Counted from the first letter of the stretch, positions 16,897-25,588 are shown. The stretch is 41,931 bases of DNA from JAJFUG01 sp964473155 (GCA_964473155.1 CAYYNT010000035.1:1-41931); one strand, 5' to 3'. Notes: generated from the letters alone by a model not told the origin. Made by a program: numbers and translations.

Positions 16897-17001
16897 GCTA
16901 TAATTGCGCAAGCTGGACGAGGCTTTCCTGGCGTGCGCAATGCCGACCGCCAGCATCACCAGAAAATATCCGGCCACTATGACGTAATCGATCGGGGTCA
17001 T
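16870..17001 (-). pseudogene. Truncated N-terminus of an SSS-family sodium:solute symporter
   Basis: On the minus strand, ATG 17001 opens MTPIDYVIVAGYFLVMLAVG, followed by IAHARKASSSLRNYSLA: a typical first helix of sodium:solute symporters, up to the point where the family usually reads Y-F-L-A-G. The frame then runs into the tRNA-Val remnant and stops at 16870 after 43 codons, against more than 450 in a complete member. It lies 49 bp downstream of the last amidohydrolase gene, so it was probably the seventh gene of that operon before the rearrangement. It is not a piece of the intact symporter at 21728-23440, which has a different N-terminus. Too short for the ORF track. Confidence 0.72.
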
Positions 17002-17050
17002 TTCGCGTCTGCTCGACCACTATCCGGATCCGTGCATCTTTCCAGCGGGG

Positions 17051-18472
17051 TCAATGCAGGAAACGCCGCAGTCCGTAAATCTCTATCGCATTCTCGCGCA
17101 GGATCATCCTGGCTATTTTAACTGCCTCGTCCTCGATCAGGTAACCTTCTTCCACCTTATCTGTCAGCACCTCGGCCACAATCCGGCGGGCCATGACGCT
17201 GTGGCCGTAAGCTCCCTCGAGGAACATGCTGTCCCCGCCGAACACGTTGATCTTGGTCACCGGCACAGTCTCCAGCCAGCGGTTCAGCCACTCGCGGGTC
17301 GCGCTCATCGAGAACACGGGCATCAGGCACATGTCCAGGTAGACGTTGGAGTAGTTTTTCAGGATCGCGGTCAGTTCGCCCATATATGGGAACGCGCCGT
17401 GGAAAATGACGAATTTGGTCTGCGGGTATTTCTGGAAAAGGTTCAGCAGCAGTGCCGGTCTGGTGTTGGTTATATCGTTGCCCGGCCCCAGTTGCGCGCC
17501 GGTGTGGAACTGCATCGGCATGCGGTTCTCCCCGGCCCGCCGCACCACCTGGTGCATCATGAAGTCCTCGAAAGGCCGCCGCTCGGAGTGTGGAAGGGTG
17601 TGTTCCTTGAGTTGGACGAACAGCCGTTCAGCTTCCTCACGCGAGGTGTCTCTGAACTCGATCCCGCGGTCGTAGGCTATCGCCGACTTGAGACCCACAT
17701 AGTAACCCTTGTCCCTGATCCGCTGGAACGCCATGTCCAGAGCCAGCAGGAAATCGTCCAGGGTGCGCAGTTCCACACCATACCTCTTCTGTATAGCCAG
17801 GATGTCCAGCGGCGAGGGCTGAACGAAATTGTCGTCCAGCGTATAGTCGTCGAACCGCTTGACCATCACCGTGCCCGATGGCGGGCCAGCCTCGCTGGTG
17901 GAGTCCACCCAGACGATCTTGTCCAGAATGATCAGGTCGATACCGGCGCGGCGGTGAAGGATTTCCTGCCGCACTCCTGGCCTGTCCGTATCCTTGATTT
18001 TACGGTTCAGTTCCTTCCAGGTCGTGCCATTGATGTCCTCAATGCCGTGAAGGTCTCTGGCCGCGATGCGGACCGGCATAGAGTAGGATGTGTATTTTAT
18101 CGCCTCCCAAAATGGTTTCATCTTGTCCCAGCGCGCCTGGTCGCCGTTGTTTTTGCCGGTGATAAAGACGCGTTCTTCCTCGGTAAGGCCCGCAGACATC
18201 ATATCCGAATCCGTGTTCTGAGTGAAACCCCAGGGCTGAGCCAGCCAGAAGAAAAGGTCGGCGCCGTGGCGCAGGCGCAACTCCTCGGTAATCTGGTGCT
18301 CGTGGGTGTCGATCATGCTGATCGAGTCCACGGCTGCCTTGATCCTGTGGTACACCGCCGAATGCTCCATACGGACGGCGGGCTTTTCGAATGGAGCGCC
18401 CTCCAGTCCAGACCGCTGCCCGGCCAGCAGCAGGGCCATGGCCAGGATAGTGCACCTGTAATTAATAGTCAT
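17051..18472 (-). CDS. Exported amidohydrolase-2 family protein
   Basis: 473 residues. ATG 18472 is chosen because GGAGG lies six bases upstream and a signal peptide follows (about 1-25); the longer frame has no such features. The His-x-His metal motif of the amidohydrolase TIM barrel is at 57-59 (IDTHEHQ). Later landmarks are QFHTGAQLGPGNDITN, FVIFHGAFPYMGEL and FGGDSMFLEGAYG, placing it near the Amidohydro_2 / uronate-isomerase-like group. Family members perform metal-dependent hydrolysis, decarboxylation or isomerisation; the substrate here is unknown. It is the sixth gene of a minus-strand operon, 28 bp after its paralogue. An exported location is unusual for this fold and suggests action on an extracytoplasmic compound. 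Confidence 0.85.
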   Translation of the reverse strand: MTINYRCTILAMALLLAGQRSGLEGAPFEKPAVRMEHSAVYHRIKAAVDSISMIDTHEHQITEELRLRHGADLFFWLAQPWGFTQNTDSDMMSAGLTEEERVFITGKNNGDQARWDKMKPFWEAIKYTSYSMPVRIAARDLHGIEDINGTTWKELNRKIKDTDRPGVRQEILHRRAGIDLIILDKIVWVDSTSEAGPPSGTVMVKRFDDYTLDDNFVQPSPLDILAIQKRYGVELRTLDDFLLALDMAFQRIRDKGYYVGLKSAIAYDRGIEFRDTSREEAERLFVQLKEHTLPHSERRPFEDFMMHQVVRRAGENRMPMQFHTGAQLGPGNDITNTRPALLLNLFQKYPQTKFVIFHGAFPYMGELTAILKNYSNVYLDMCLMPVFSMSATREWLNRWLETVPVTKINVFGGDSMFLEGAYGHSVMARRIVAEVLTDKVEEGYLIEDEAVKIARMILRENAIEIYGLRRFLH

Positions 18473-18500
18473 TGCGGACCTCCATTTGCCAAGGGACGGG

Positions 18501-19616
18501 CTAAATACCTGGATACCATCTGATGGCGTTATCGCGGTAAATCTTGCGCAGCACATCTTCAGGGAGGGCCAGGCCTTGGCAGGTACAGCCCTGGCGCACC
18601 TCGGAGACCTTCAGCATCTCGTCCGTGGCGAAATAGCGGTAGTCCAGTTCATACACTTTTTCGATTTTTTCGAGCTGTGACCGCACATCTTCCTTGCTCC
18701 AGCCGATCAGGTTGTCCGTGCCGTAGAGCAGACGGTCCTGGTACTTGATAATGAACCGCCGCACTTTCTCCCGGTCCTGGGCCTGAAAATGGACTATCCG
18801 TCCGGCCATGTCCACTGCCAGGTTGGGATATTTGTCCAGCCGGCCGGCTAACAGGTCGACATCGTATTCCAGGCTGCCCAGGTGACAGCCGACCACCCTC
18901 AGGTTGGGATATTTTTCCAGCACGCGGTCGCGGGATTCAACCTGCCGCCAGTAATCGGGTATGTGCGGAAGTCTGTAACAGTGGTATTGGGGGAATTCCT
19001 TGTAGTAACCGCGGTCGCCCTCAACGGACATAGAATCCAGAGGCAGCCAGCAGTTGCGCGGCTCACCGATATGCGCCACCAGGGTTTTACCCTGGCTTTC
19101 GATATATCCGAATATCGGATCGAACCGCGGGTCGTCGATCATCACGAAACTCGAATCCGGGTCGCGCAGAACCATGCCGATATCCTTCCAGACCTTGACC
19201 GCCACTGCGCCCCTGCTGAACGCGTCGCTGATCGCGGCCAGCGAGGATTCCAGCCAGGAACTGCCGTTCCAGCTGGCGAGACTCACACCGGCGGTCCAGG
19301 ACAACCGCTGAGGGGCGTTGGAGTGGTAATTGGCTGCCAGCTCAACCTGCCGTTCGTAGCCTGTCTGTCCGCCCTCGCCCAGCAGGAACGTACAGATATC
19401 CAGCCATTTCATGTTGTGTCGGGACAGGACGGCGGTGAGGTATTCCAGGGTATCCGCTTGAAGGTCCATGATATGGGCGTGGGCGTCTATCTTGGGCATG
19501 CTTCGCAGTTCGTCCACACTCATTGTTTCCCCGGCCTTCACAGATATTGGGGAAAATATCATGCCGAGAATCGCGGCGGATAAAACCATAAGGCCTATAT
19601 TAAACCAGGAGCGCAT
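18501..19616 (-). CDS. Exported amidohydrolase-2 family protein
   Basis: 371 residues from ATG 19616, preceded by AAAGGAAT. Residues 1-28 form a signal peptide (hydrophobic stretch LMVLSAAILGMIF). The barrel metal motif is IDAHAH at 43-48; further landmarks are KTLVAHIGEPRNCW, LRVVGCHLGSLEYDVD and a C-terminal LLYGTDNLIG with the conserved Asp of the fold. It is shorter than its neighbour at 17051 and not closely similar, so the two are not a fresh duplication. The pair probably act on related compounds in the periplasm. Gap to the Nif3-like gene upstream is 14 bp. The substrate is not inferable. Confidence 0.85.
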   Translation of the reverse strand: MRSWFNIGLMVLSAAILGMIFSPISVKAGETMSVDELRSMPKIDAHAHIMDLQADTLEYLTAVLSRHNMKWLDICTFLLGEGGQTGYERQVELAANYHSNAPQRLSWTAGVSLASWNGSSWLESSLAAISDAFSRGAVAVKVWKDIGMVLRDPDSSFVMIDDPRFDPIFGYIESQGKTLVAHIGEPRNCWLPLDSMSVEGDRGYYKEFPQYHCYRLPHIPDYWRQVESRDRVLEKYPNLRVVGCHLGSLEYDVDLLAGRLDKYPNLAVDMAGRIVHFQAQDREKVRRFIIKYQDRLLYGTDNLIGWSKEDVRSQLEKIEKVYELDYRYFATDEMLKVSEVRQGCTCQGLALPEDVLRKIYRDNAIRWYPGI

Positions 19617-19630
19617 GGGATATTCCTTTC

Positions 19631-20425
19631 TCAAACGATCGTCCAGGGACGCGGATAGAGGTCCAGGTAGTGTACGGTCAGCCCCGGCCAGGTCTCGGCC
19701 ACGTGGTCGGCGCAGTTTTTCATCCCCCAGTGCTCGGTGCAGCCGTGTTCGACTGTGATCACTGCCGCGCCGCACTCCACGAACCGCTCCCGATGCTCCC
19801 AGTAGTACCAGCACCCGTCGTAGTTGCCGATCAGGCAGTCCGATCCTTTCTCGATCATGTCCAGGCCAGGTGTGTAGCATCCCACACCGATACTGGGCCT
19901 TGAAATCCTCAATTCCGGGTCTCCCATCACCTGCACGCTGTCCTGGCCGATCGGACGAACCCGTTCCAGCACGTATCGGGAGAACTCACGGAGAGTTGTC
20001 TCCGGGATGGCGTACATCGCACTCCAGCCATCATCGGAGAGGCAGACCTGCTCAGTCAGACCCAGGCCGCCCGCCCAGGCGTCGCGGATACCGGTCTTCG
20101 GCCATTTGTCCCAGCAGTCGTGGGCGCGCAGCACCGCCATGCCTGTCTGTTCAAGGAGCAGTGTCTTCTCCCTTCCCCCGGGAGCGTTACGGTTTTTCAA
20201 TTCCGGTGCATGGTGTTCCCAGAAGGTGGGTTCATGGGTGATAAACAGCTCACAGCCCAACTCCGCCGCACGGCGAAGGTCGTAGATCGTGGCCATCCAG
20301 CCAACGGCTACTGTTGTAACCTCCTGCGACGGGTCTCCGGCCTTTAGAGTATCCACGGTTTTCACCGGGTCCTCCCAGGCCGAACCGGACAGGAAGTGCT
20401 CGTGTATCTCTCTGACTGTCGGCAT
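19631..20425 (-). CDS. Nif3-like dinuclear metal-centre protein (DUF34 family)
   Basis: 264 residues from ATG 20425, with AGGAA eight bases upstream. The N-terminal part VAVGWMATIYDLRRAAELGC followed by ELFITHEPTFWEH matches the Nif3/YbgI core, where His64 and neighbouring residues would bind one metal. The C-terminal part VITVEHGCTEHWGMK supplies the second His/Glu cluster typical of the fold. The family has been linked to metal-dependent hydrolase or GTP-cyclohydrolase-like chemistry, but its role is unsettled. There is no signal peptide, so it is cytoplasmic. Its place between a PLP enzyme and amidohydrolases, 14-19 bp from each, suggests a catabolic rather than housekeeping role for this copy. 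Confidence 0.75.
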   Translation of the reverse strand: MPTVREIHEHFLSGSAWEDPVKTVDTLKAGDPSQEVTTVAVGWMATIYDLRRAAELGCELFITHEPTFWEHHAPELKNRNAPGGREKTLLLEQTGMAVLRAHDCWDKWPKTGIRDAWAGGLGLTEQVCLSDDGWSAMYAIPETTLREFSRYVLERVRPIGQDSVQVMGDPELRISRPSIGVGCYTPGLDMIEKGSDCLIGNYDGCWYYWEHRERFVECGAAVITVEHGCTEHWGMKNCADHVAETWPGLTVHYLDLYPRPWTIV

Positions 20426-20444
20426 GGTTGAGTTCCTGTGTATT

Positions 20445-21683
20445 TCAGGCTATTTCGGCGCGGTGTTCGTAAATTTTGCCAACCGCGCGTGCGATTAATC
20501 GCATGTTCGACTCATGCAGCAACAATTCATTGGCAACGGTGACGTGCCTGTCCCGGCTTATTTCCTCGGCCACCGGGCATACTACTTCGGCGTAGTCCAT
20601 CTTTCCCTGATAGTGGCCGCAACTTAACGGGCAACCCGCACGGCCGAAACTCATTTCGCGGAATACCGGCAACTGGTACACCGGCAGGCCGTAGCCCTTG
20701 CCCAGCGGAGCGCCTTCAGCTTTCATTGCCGCCAGGAACTTGTCCCGGCTCAGTCCGAACCGGGCGCTGTCCAAACGCAGCACGTGGAAATAGTAGCCGC
20801 GCTGTGTTATTCTCGAGTCCCGCCTGAGCGGTTCGAGGCCGGGGATATCTTTCAGCAGCTCGGTCAACAGAGTGGCATTGGACATTCTTTTGAGCGTCTG
20901 AGCCTGGAGCTTGCGCAGTTGCGTGCGGAGAATCGCGCCCTGAAACTCGGTGATCCGGTAATTGGGCCCCACTATCGTATGCTGGTATTTCTCGCTGTTC
21001 AGGGTGCGGCCGATATGGTGATAGGCGTAAGCGTTGTTGTACAACTCTTCCGAATCGGTGACCACCGCTCCGCCCTCGCCGCAGGTGAGCGATTTTGACT
21101 GCTGGAAACTGAATGTGCCGATATCGCCTATTGCCCCGACTTTGCGGCCTTTCCATTCCGAGCCCTGGGCATGGGCGCAGTCTTCGACCACCTTGAGCTT
21201 GTATTTCCTGGCAATTTCGAGTATCGCGTCCATGTCGACAGGATAGCCGCCGTAGTGAACTACGACAATTGCTTTAGTCCGCGGCGTGATCTTTTTCTCC
21301 ACGTCCTCCGGATCGATCTGGCAGGTGTCCTCGCGGATATCGGCGAACACCGGGACAGCCCGGGCCATCAGCACCGCTGAGGCCGAGGCGACAAAAGTCA
21401 CCGCCGGTACGATCACTTCGTCACCGGGTTCGATGCCGCATGCGCGCAGGGCAATTTCGATAGCCACGGTGCCATTGGAAACTCCCAGCACGTAGCGAGC
21501 GTCATGGCGCCTGCCGAATTCACGTTCAAACTTCGTCACTTCCTCTCCATCATACCGCCACCAGGCGCCGCTGGATGCAACCCGCGCCACGGCTTTGACA
21601 TCGGCCTCAGTCACAACAGGCCATTTGATCCGGTAACCCTTTCGATTCAGAGGCTTCCCGCCGGCAATCGCCAAGATCGCCAT
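20445..21683 (-). CDS. DegT/DnrJ/EryC1/StrS-family PLP aminotransferase
   Basis: 412 residues from ATG 21683, preceded by GGTGGAG; the GTG four codons earlier has a poorer site. It is a complete fold-type I PLP enzyme of the sugar-aminotransferase group: SNGTVAIEIAL (cofactor phosphate binding) at 69-79, VVEDCAHAQG with Asp168, and SFQQSKSLTCGEGG with Lys197 as the Schiff-base lysine. Family members usually transfer an amino group to a keto-sugar nucleotide or make aminohydroxybenzoate. No nucleotide-sugar dehydratase or glycosyltransferase is nearby, so a biosynthetic sugar role is not supported by context. It is cytoplasmic and 19 bp upstream of the Nif3-like gene. Confidence 0.88.
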   Translation of the reverse strand: MAILAIAGGKPLNRKGYRIKWPVVTEADVKAVARVASSGAWWRYDGEEVTKFEREFGRRHDARYVLGVSNGTVAIEIALRACGIEPGDEVIVPAVTFVASASAVLMARAVPVFADIREDTCQIDPEDVEKKITPRTKAIVVVHYGGYPVDMDAILEIARKYKLKVVEDCAHAQGSEWKGRKVGAIGDIGTFSFQQSKSLTCGEGGAVVTDSEELYNNAYAYHHIGRTLNSEKYQHTIVGPNYRITEFQGAILRTQLRKLQAQTLKRMSNATLLTELLKDIPGLEPLRRDSRITQRGYYFHVLRLDSARFGLSRDKFLAAMKAEGAPLGKGYGLPVYQLPVFREMSFGRAGCPLSCGHYQGKMDYAEVVCPVAEEISRDRHVTVANELLLHESNMRLIARAVGKIYEHRAEIA

Positions 21684-21727
21684 AATCTTCTCCACCTTCT
21701 ATATTGGTTTTTGAAAAGTTGCCTTAG

Positions 21728-23440
21728 TTACCCGGTCACCGGACCGGCCAGGCGTTTTTTCCTGTTTTTGGCAACCCGGCAGGCCACCAGAAGGCCAATC
21801 CCGATTGCAATCATCATCAGCGCCAGGCTGAGATTGATCATCCTTCCGGCGAACGGCAGGTCTATAAGCGCGAGCAGGCTTGCCGCTGCTCCCATGAACA
21901 CCGAGCACCAGCCGGTGACCAGGAAACTGCCGATGTCCGTGGCCTCGCTGTCCCCGACCTCGGCAGCCGAGACAGGCGTGTTGAGCTTGGTGAAAAACGC
22001 GTCCAGCTTTTCCCGGTAACTCCCCCGGGCTGGGATAAACAGACCGGGCAGGAAATAAACGGCCGCGCTGACCGGCCCTGCGACGAATATCTGCTGTGTG
22101 AATGTGATGTTTTTTCCGAGCAACAGGTACAGGATTCCGACAGTCAGGCCGGAGGCATAGGAAGCCAGGCCAGCCCAGGAAGTGGTTCTGCGGTAGAAAA
22201 GGCCGAAGATTATCGGGATGCCGGCGGGGACAATCAGCACGCCGCTTATAGTGAGCATCAGCCTGAACACACCGCCCTTGACCGAGGCCTGCGCTATTGC
22301 CGCGGCGATAATCAGCGCACCCAGCACCAGAGTGACAATCCGGCCGATCAATAACAGGGCGCGCGGGCTGGCCTTTTTCCAGAACATTTGTTTGATAATG
22401 TCATCTGTCACCACCGCGGCGTACAGGTTGAAATTGGCGCTCAGGGTGCTCATCGTGGCCGAAAGCATCGCCGCCAGCAGGATGCCCATGGCGCCGGCCG
22501 GAAGATACTGCATGCAGAAGGCCACGTAGGCCGCTTCCTGTGGAGCGTTCATCCCGGCGGTGATCGCGGTCAGGTCCAGTCCCAGGATGCGGGTGAAAAT
22601 CGGTGGAAAGAGCCAGATCGCGGGAGCGATAAACAGCAGGATCATCGTGATCAGGGCCACCTTGCGGGCCTCTTTCTCGTTCTTGACCGAGAAATAGCGC
22701 TGGGCTGCATTGCCGCTGGACATGGCAAAAAACATCATCACCGCATTAGCTGCCAGAAATATCCAGTCGAATTCCTGAGTCTTGATTTTCCAGAATTCCG
22801 GAGGAGCATCCGTGATTAACCGCGACACATCGCCGAGTTTGCCAAATCCCAGGAACAGCGCCATCAGCGCGCAGGGGAAAAGCACCACGAACTGCAGCGC
22901 GTCGGTGACCACTACCCCCCACAGCCCTCCGATAATGCAGTAGACCGAGATGACCGCACCGCAGACAATGATGGTCATGTTCAGATCGGAGCCGATCGCC
23001 ACGGAGATGAATTTCCCCAAAGCCAGCAGCATAATCCCGCCCTGCACGATGGCCATCCCGAGGTGTGTCCAACTGTAGAACTGGTTGGTGGCCAGACCGT
23101 ACCGTTCTGTAAGGTAAGACATCGCTGTGCTTGCGCGCGAGCGCCTCCATCGGGCGGCCAGGAACCAGACCGCGAAAATAACGGCAACAGCATTGCTGAA
23201 ATACATCAGGAAAGCTACGCTCGGCGCGCGGTAAGCCAGCCCAGCCGCGCCAGTGAAAGTATACACGCTGAAACTGGTCATGAAAAAGGAAATGCCGGAA
23301 AGCCACCAGGGCATCTTGTTGCTGCTCTTGAAATAATCTGAATCATTGCGGTTAAAGAACGACATCGCCACCCCGACCACCACCATCAGGACCATGTAAA
23401 CGCCAACCACTACAAGGTCGATTCCGGATGCCAGTTTCAT
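21728..23440 (-). CDS. Sodium:solute symporter (SSS family)
   Basis: 570 residues from ATG 23440, with about 13-14 hydrophobic helices. The first helices carry DLVVVGVYMVLMVVVGV and SDYFKSSNKMPWWLSGISFF, the family signature where sodium and substrate sites form, and SFSVYTFTGAAGLAYR follows. The C-terminal region includes FGLFYRRTTSWAGLASYASG and two extra helices near the end. It probably imports a sugar, sugar acid or amino-acid-like compound with sodium. It is the second gene of the operon, 28 bp after the nitrilase-like gene and 44 bp before the DegT-like gene, and is the obvious uptake step for a product released by the exported hydrolases. Confidence 0.9.
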   Translation of the reverse strand: MKLASGIDLVVVGVYMVLMVVVGVAMSFFNRNDSDYFKSSNKMPWWLSGISFFMTSFSVYTFTGAAGLAYRAPSVAFLMYFSNAVAVIFAVWFLAARWRRSRASTAMSYLTERYGLATNQFYSWTHLGMAIVQGGIMLLALGKFISVAIGSDLNMTIIVCGAVISVYCIIGGLWGVVVTDALQFVVLFPCALMALFLGFGKLGDVSRLITDAPPEFWKIKTQEFDWIFLAANAVMMFFAMSSGNAAQRYFSVKNEKEARKVALITMILLFIAPAIWLFPPIFTRILGLDLTAITAGMNAPQEAAYVAFCMQYLPAGAMGILLAAMLSATMSTLSANFNLYAAVVTDDIIKQMFWKKASPRALLLIGRIVTLVLGALIIAAAIAQASVKGGVFRLMLTISGVLIVPAGIPIIFGLFYRRTTSWAGLASYASGLTVGILYLLLGKNITFTQQIFVAGPVSAAVYFLPGLFIPARGSYREKLDAFFTKLNTPVSAAEVGDSEATDIGSFLVTGWCSVFMGAAASLLALIDLPFAGRMINLSLALMMIAIGIGLLVACRVAKNRKKRLAGPVTG

Positions 23441-23468
23441 AATCGATGTCCCGGGCGTCGATAAGAGT

Positions 23469-24383
23469 TTATTTTGTCAGTTCCGAGGCGAGTTTGTTTT
23501 TCAACCACTGCGGCACTTCGGAAAGGTCCGCCCAGACATATGGGGCGGTGAACATATCCGGCCTGATCGTGGCGGTGAGCAGCCCGGTGCGGAACAGGCT
23601 CGCACCGGCGAGAACCTCCCCCTGCGGGCTCATGATAAAGCTGTCGCCGAATCCCGGCTCGCCCGGCTTGCCGGTCACCACGACATTGGAGCGAATCACC
23701 GCCATTTTCATCTGGCAGGCGAGACCCACATGGCAGTTACGGACCCAAAGCCGGTGGCCATCCGCTCCCTGGGCGTAAATCGAGTTGTAATGCGGGGTGA
23801 AAAGCAGCTCCGCGCCGTTCATTTTCGCGATCAGGGCCAGGTGAGGGAAGGAAGTGTCGTGGCAGATATTCACCGCGAAACGGACTCCCCCGGCCTCGAA
23901 CACCGGGACATCCCTGCCAGGCATGAATTTCAGCTCATCGGCGTCCCCCTCGGTGAGCATGACCTTGTCGTAAATGCCCAGCAGCCTGCCTCCGGAAATG
24001 ACCAGCACGCTGTTGTACACACCCTCTTCGGCTATCCGGGCGAGACCGACCAGAATGACAATCCCTTGGCCAGCGCTTTCGGCTATCAGCGCGGCGATTT
24101 CGGGATCATCGATCCTGCGTGCGCCTTTCATTACCTTTTCACGGGTGTCGTATCCGGAAAGGAATGTCTCCGGGAAGACCACAAAATCGCTTTTTCGCTC
24201 CAAGGCCAGCCTGATATTCTCCCGCACCACTGCCAGGTTTGCCGCGAAATCTCCATCCCGGCAGGGACCCTGGTATGTCGAAATCACTATGTCCCTGTCC
24301 AGGCCGAATAACGGCCAGACATTCAGGGCCAGGAAAAGGAGAACAAGGGTGAGGAATCCTCGGATTACACCGGTTCCGTTCAT
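23469..24383 (-). CDS. Membrane-anchored or exported nitrilase-superfamily hydrolase
   Basis: 304 residues from ATG 24383, with AGGA eight bases upstream. A hydrophobic N-terminal helix (about 8-22) precedes the carbon-nitrogen hydrolase domain. The catalytic triad is visible: Glu72 in VVFPETF, Lys140 in IYDKVML and Cys174 in NICHD. Such enzymes cut nitriles, amides or carbamoyl groups; an exported member is uncommon. It is the first gene of the minus-strand operon and faces the AraC-family gene across a 235-bp A/T-rich spacer. An amide-containing extracytoplasmic substrate is the reasonable inference; the exact compound is not known. Confidence 0.88.
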   Translation of the reverse strand: MNGTGVIRGFLTLVLLFLALNVWPLFGLDRDIVISTYQGPCRDGDFAANLAVVRENIRLALERKSDFVVFPETFLSGYDTREKVMKGARRIDDPEIAALIAESAGQGIVILVGLARIAEEGVYNSVLVISGGRLLGIYDKVMLTEGDADELKFMPGRDVPVFEAGGVRFAVNICHDTSFPHLALIAKMNGAELLFTPHYNSIYAQGADGHRLWVRNCHVGLACQMKMAVIRSNVVVTGKPGEPGFGDSFIMSPQGEVLAGASLFRTGLLTATIRPDMFTAPYVWADLSEVPQWLKNKLASELTK

Positions 24384-24618
24384 TTTTGTTTCCTATCCTC
24401 AAAAGGTATCGATATCCCCTGTAAGCATTCTATGCTTTCAGGGGCAAGCGGTTTGAACCTGCAGGAACAACCAGTCAAATTAAACCGGCGCGGCACAGTT
24501 GATTTTTTTCTTGCCCGTTGGATATGATTATTATAAATATCATTGTAATATTTTAAAATATATGCAACTATTGAATTAAACATGCATTATTTTCGCATAA
24601 AATTAGCATGATATTATC
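24384..24618. promoter_or_regulatory. Divergent promoter/operator region between operon and AraC regulator
   Basis: A 235-bp spacer that is strongly A/T-rich from about 24520 onward, in contrast to its GC-rich flanks. It contains the small hairpin AAGCAT-tct-ATGCTT near 24424-24438, the spaced pair CATGC...GCATG at about 24581-24610, and a 15-base palindrome at the regulator start. It must hold the promoters of both divergent units. Exact -35 and -10 boxes are not called because several A/T-rich candidates compete. Confidence 0.6.
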
Positions 24619-24621
24619 ATG
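24607..24621. promoter_or_regulatory. Perfect 15-base palindrome over the regulator start codon
   Basis: CATGATATTATCATG is a perfect 7-1-7 palindrome whose last three bases are the ATG of the AraC-family gene. No Shine-Dalgarno sequence lies before this ATG. The position suits an autoregulatory operator or translation from a leaderless or weakly led message. Chance occurrence in A/T-rich DNA is possible. Confidence 0.4.
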
Positions 24622-25503
24622 ACACAGCTTGTAGCATTCAAAGACTTCGCAAACGTCCCGGAATATATTCACTACGATCCGGAATTCGATTTTTACGTAG
24701 AACGGGACCTGATGAAAGCCTCCTCCCGGGAACTTCACGCTCACGCTTTCATCGAGCTGGCCATAATCATGGGTGGTTCGGTGGTTCATTTCACTCGCAG
24801 CCACGAATACCAAGTCGGCGCGGGTTCCGTCTTTGTTATCCCAGAACGGATGGAACATGGCTACAGAGAGGCCCGGAACCTGTACCTCTGCAATATCATG
24901 TACCCCTCGGACTTCCTTGCCGGTTTCCGGGAATTGGATCAGATCCCGGGATACCACGCCCTTTTCTCACTGGAGCCTTTTTACCGCAGGCGCCATCGAT
25001 TCCGGAGCAGGTTGAAGCTGGACAGTGAACAGCTCGCTTTCGTCTCCCGTCTTGTCGGTGAGATGAAACGGGAGTTCGAGGAAAAGAAATCCGGACATAA
25101 GCCTGCAATCAGGGCCTTGCTCGCCCAATTGATCATCTATCTTTCCAGGCAGTATTCCAGGCAATCCGGCGAGGCGGCGCGGATTATCCCGCTGTCGGAA
25201 AGCGTAGCCTACATGGAAGAAAATTTCAATCAGAAAATCACCCTGCGAGATCTTGCCGGGATCGCCTGCATGTCCGTGCCTAATTTCATCCGGGTATTCA
25301 AGGACACCTACCGCACCACCCCGATGGACTACCTGATCCGGCTGAGAGTGTCGAAAGCCTGCGAAAAGCTCATGAACCGTGATGAAAATGTAACAGCGGT
25401 GGCTCTTGAAACCGGCTTCTCGGATGGGAACTATTTTTCGCGCACTTTCCGCAGGATAACAGGAAAGACGCCTCGTGAATTCCGGAATAACCTGGCTGGC
25501 TGA
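24619..25503 (+). CDS. AraC-family transcriptional regulator
   Basis: 294 residues. The N-terminal cupin-like sensing domain (about 10-130) includes RELHAHAFIELAIIMGG and GSVFVIPERMEHGY, a sugar-binding AraC-type jelly roll. The C-terminal DNA-binding domain (about 190-292) has two helix-turn-helix units: ITLRDLAGIACMSVPNFIRV and NVTAVALETGFSDGNYFSRT, ending in the signature FRRITGKTPREFR. It diverges from the nitrilase-SSS-DegT operon and precedes two secreted carbohydrate-active-type genes, so it probably controls both in response to a breakdown product. The start lacks a visible ribosome site and overlaps a palindrome; no better in-frame start is evident because the sensing domain begins soon after. 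Confidence 0.93.
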   Translation: MTQLVAFKDFANVPEYIHYDPEFDFYVERDLMKASSRELHAHAFIELAIIMGGSVVHFTRSHEYQVGAGSVFVIPERMEHGYREARNLYLCNIMYPSDFLAGFRELDQIPGYHALFSLEPFYRRRHRFRSRLKLDSEQLAFVSRLVGEMKREFEEKKSGHKPAIRALLAQLIIYLSRQYSRQSGEAARIIPLSESVAYMEENFNQKITLRDLAGIACMSVPNFIRVFKDTYRTTPMDYLIRLRVSKACEKLMNRDENVTAVALETGFSDGNYFSRTFRRITGKTPREFRNNLAG

Positions 25504-25588
25504 AACCGGATTACAGCAGACCCGGCTCTGTTCCTTAATACGATAAAGAACTCAGGTCCTTCCAGCTAAATCACAGGAGACGAGTAAA

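Noticed and set aside
17054..18523. 489-codon open frame on the + strand
   Set aside because: It is the antisense of the exported amidohydrolase gene, which has metal motifs, a signal peptide and a ribosome site; the + frame reads as low-complexity His/Val/Asp-rich sequence with no domain.
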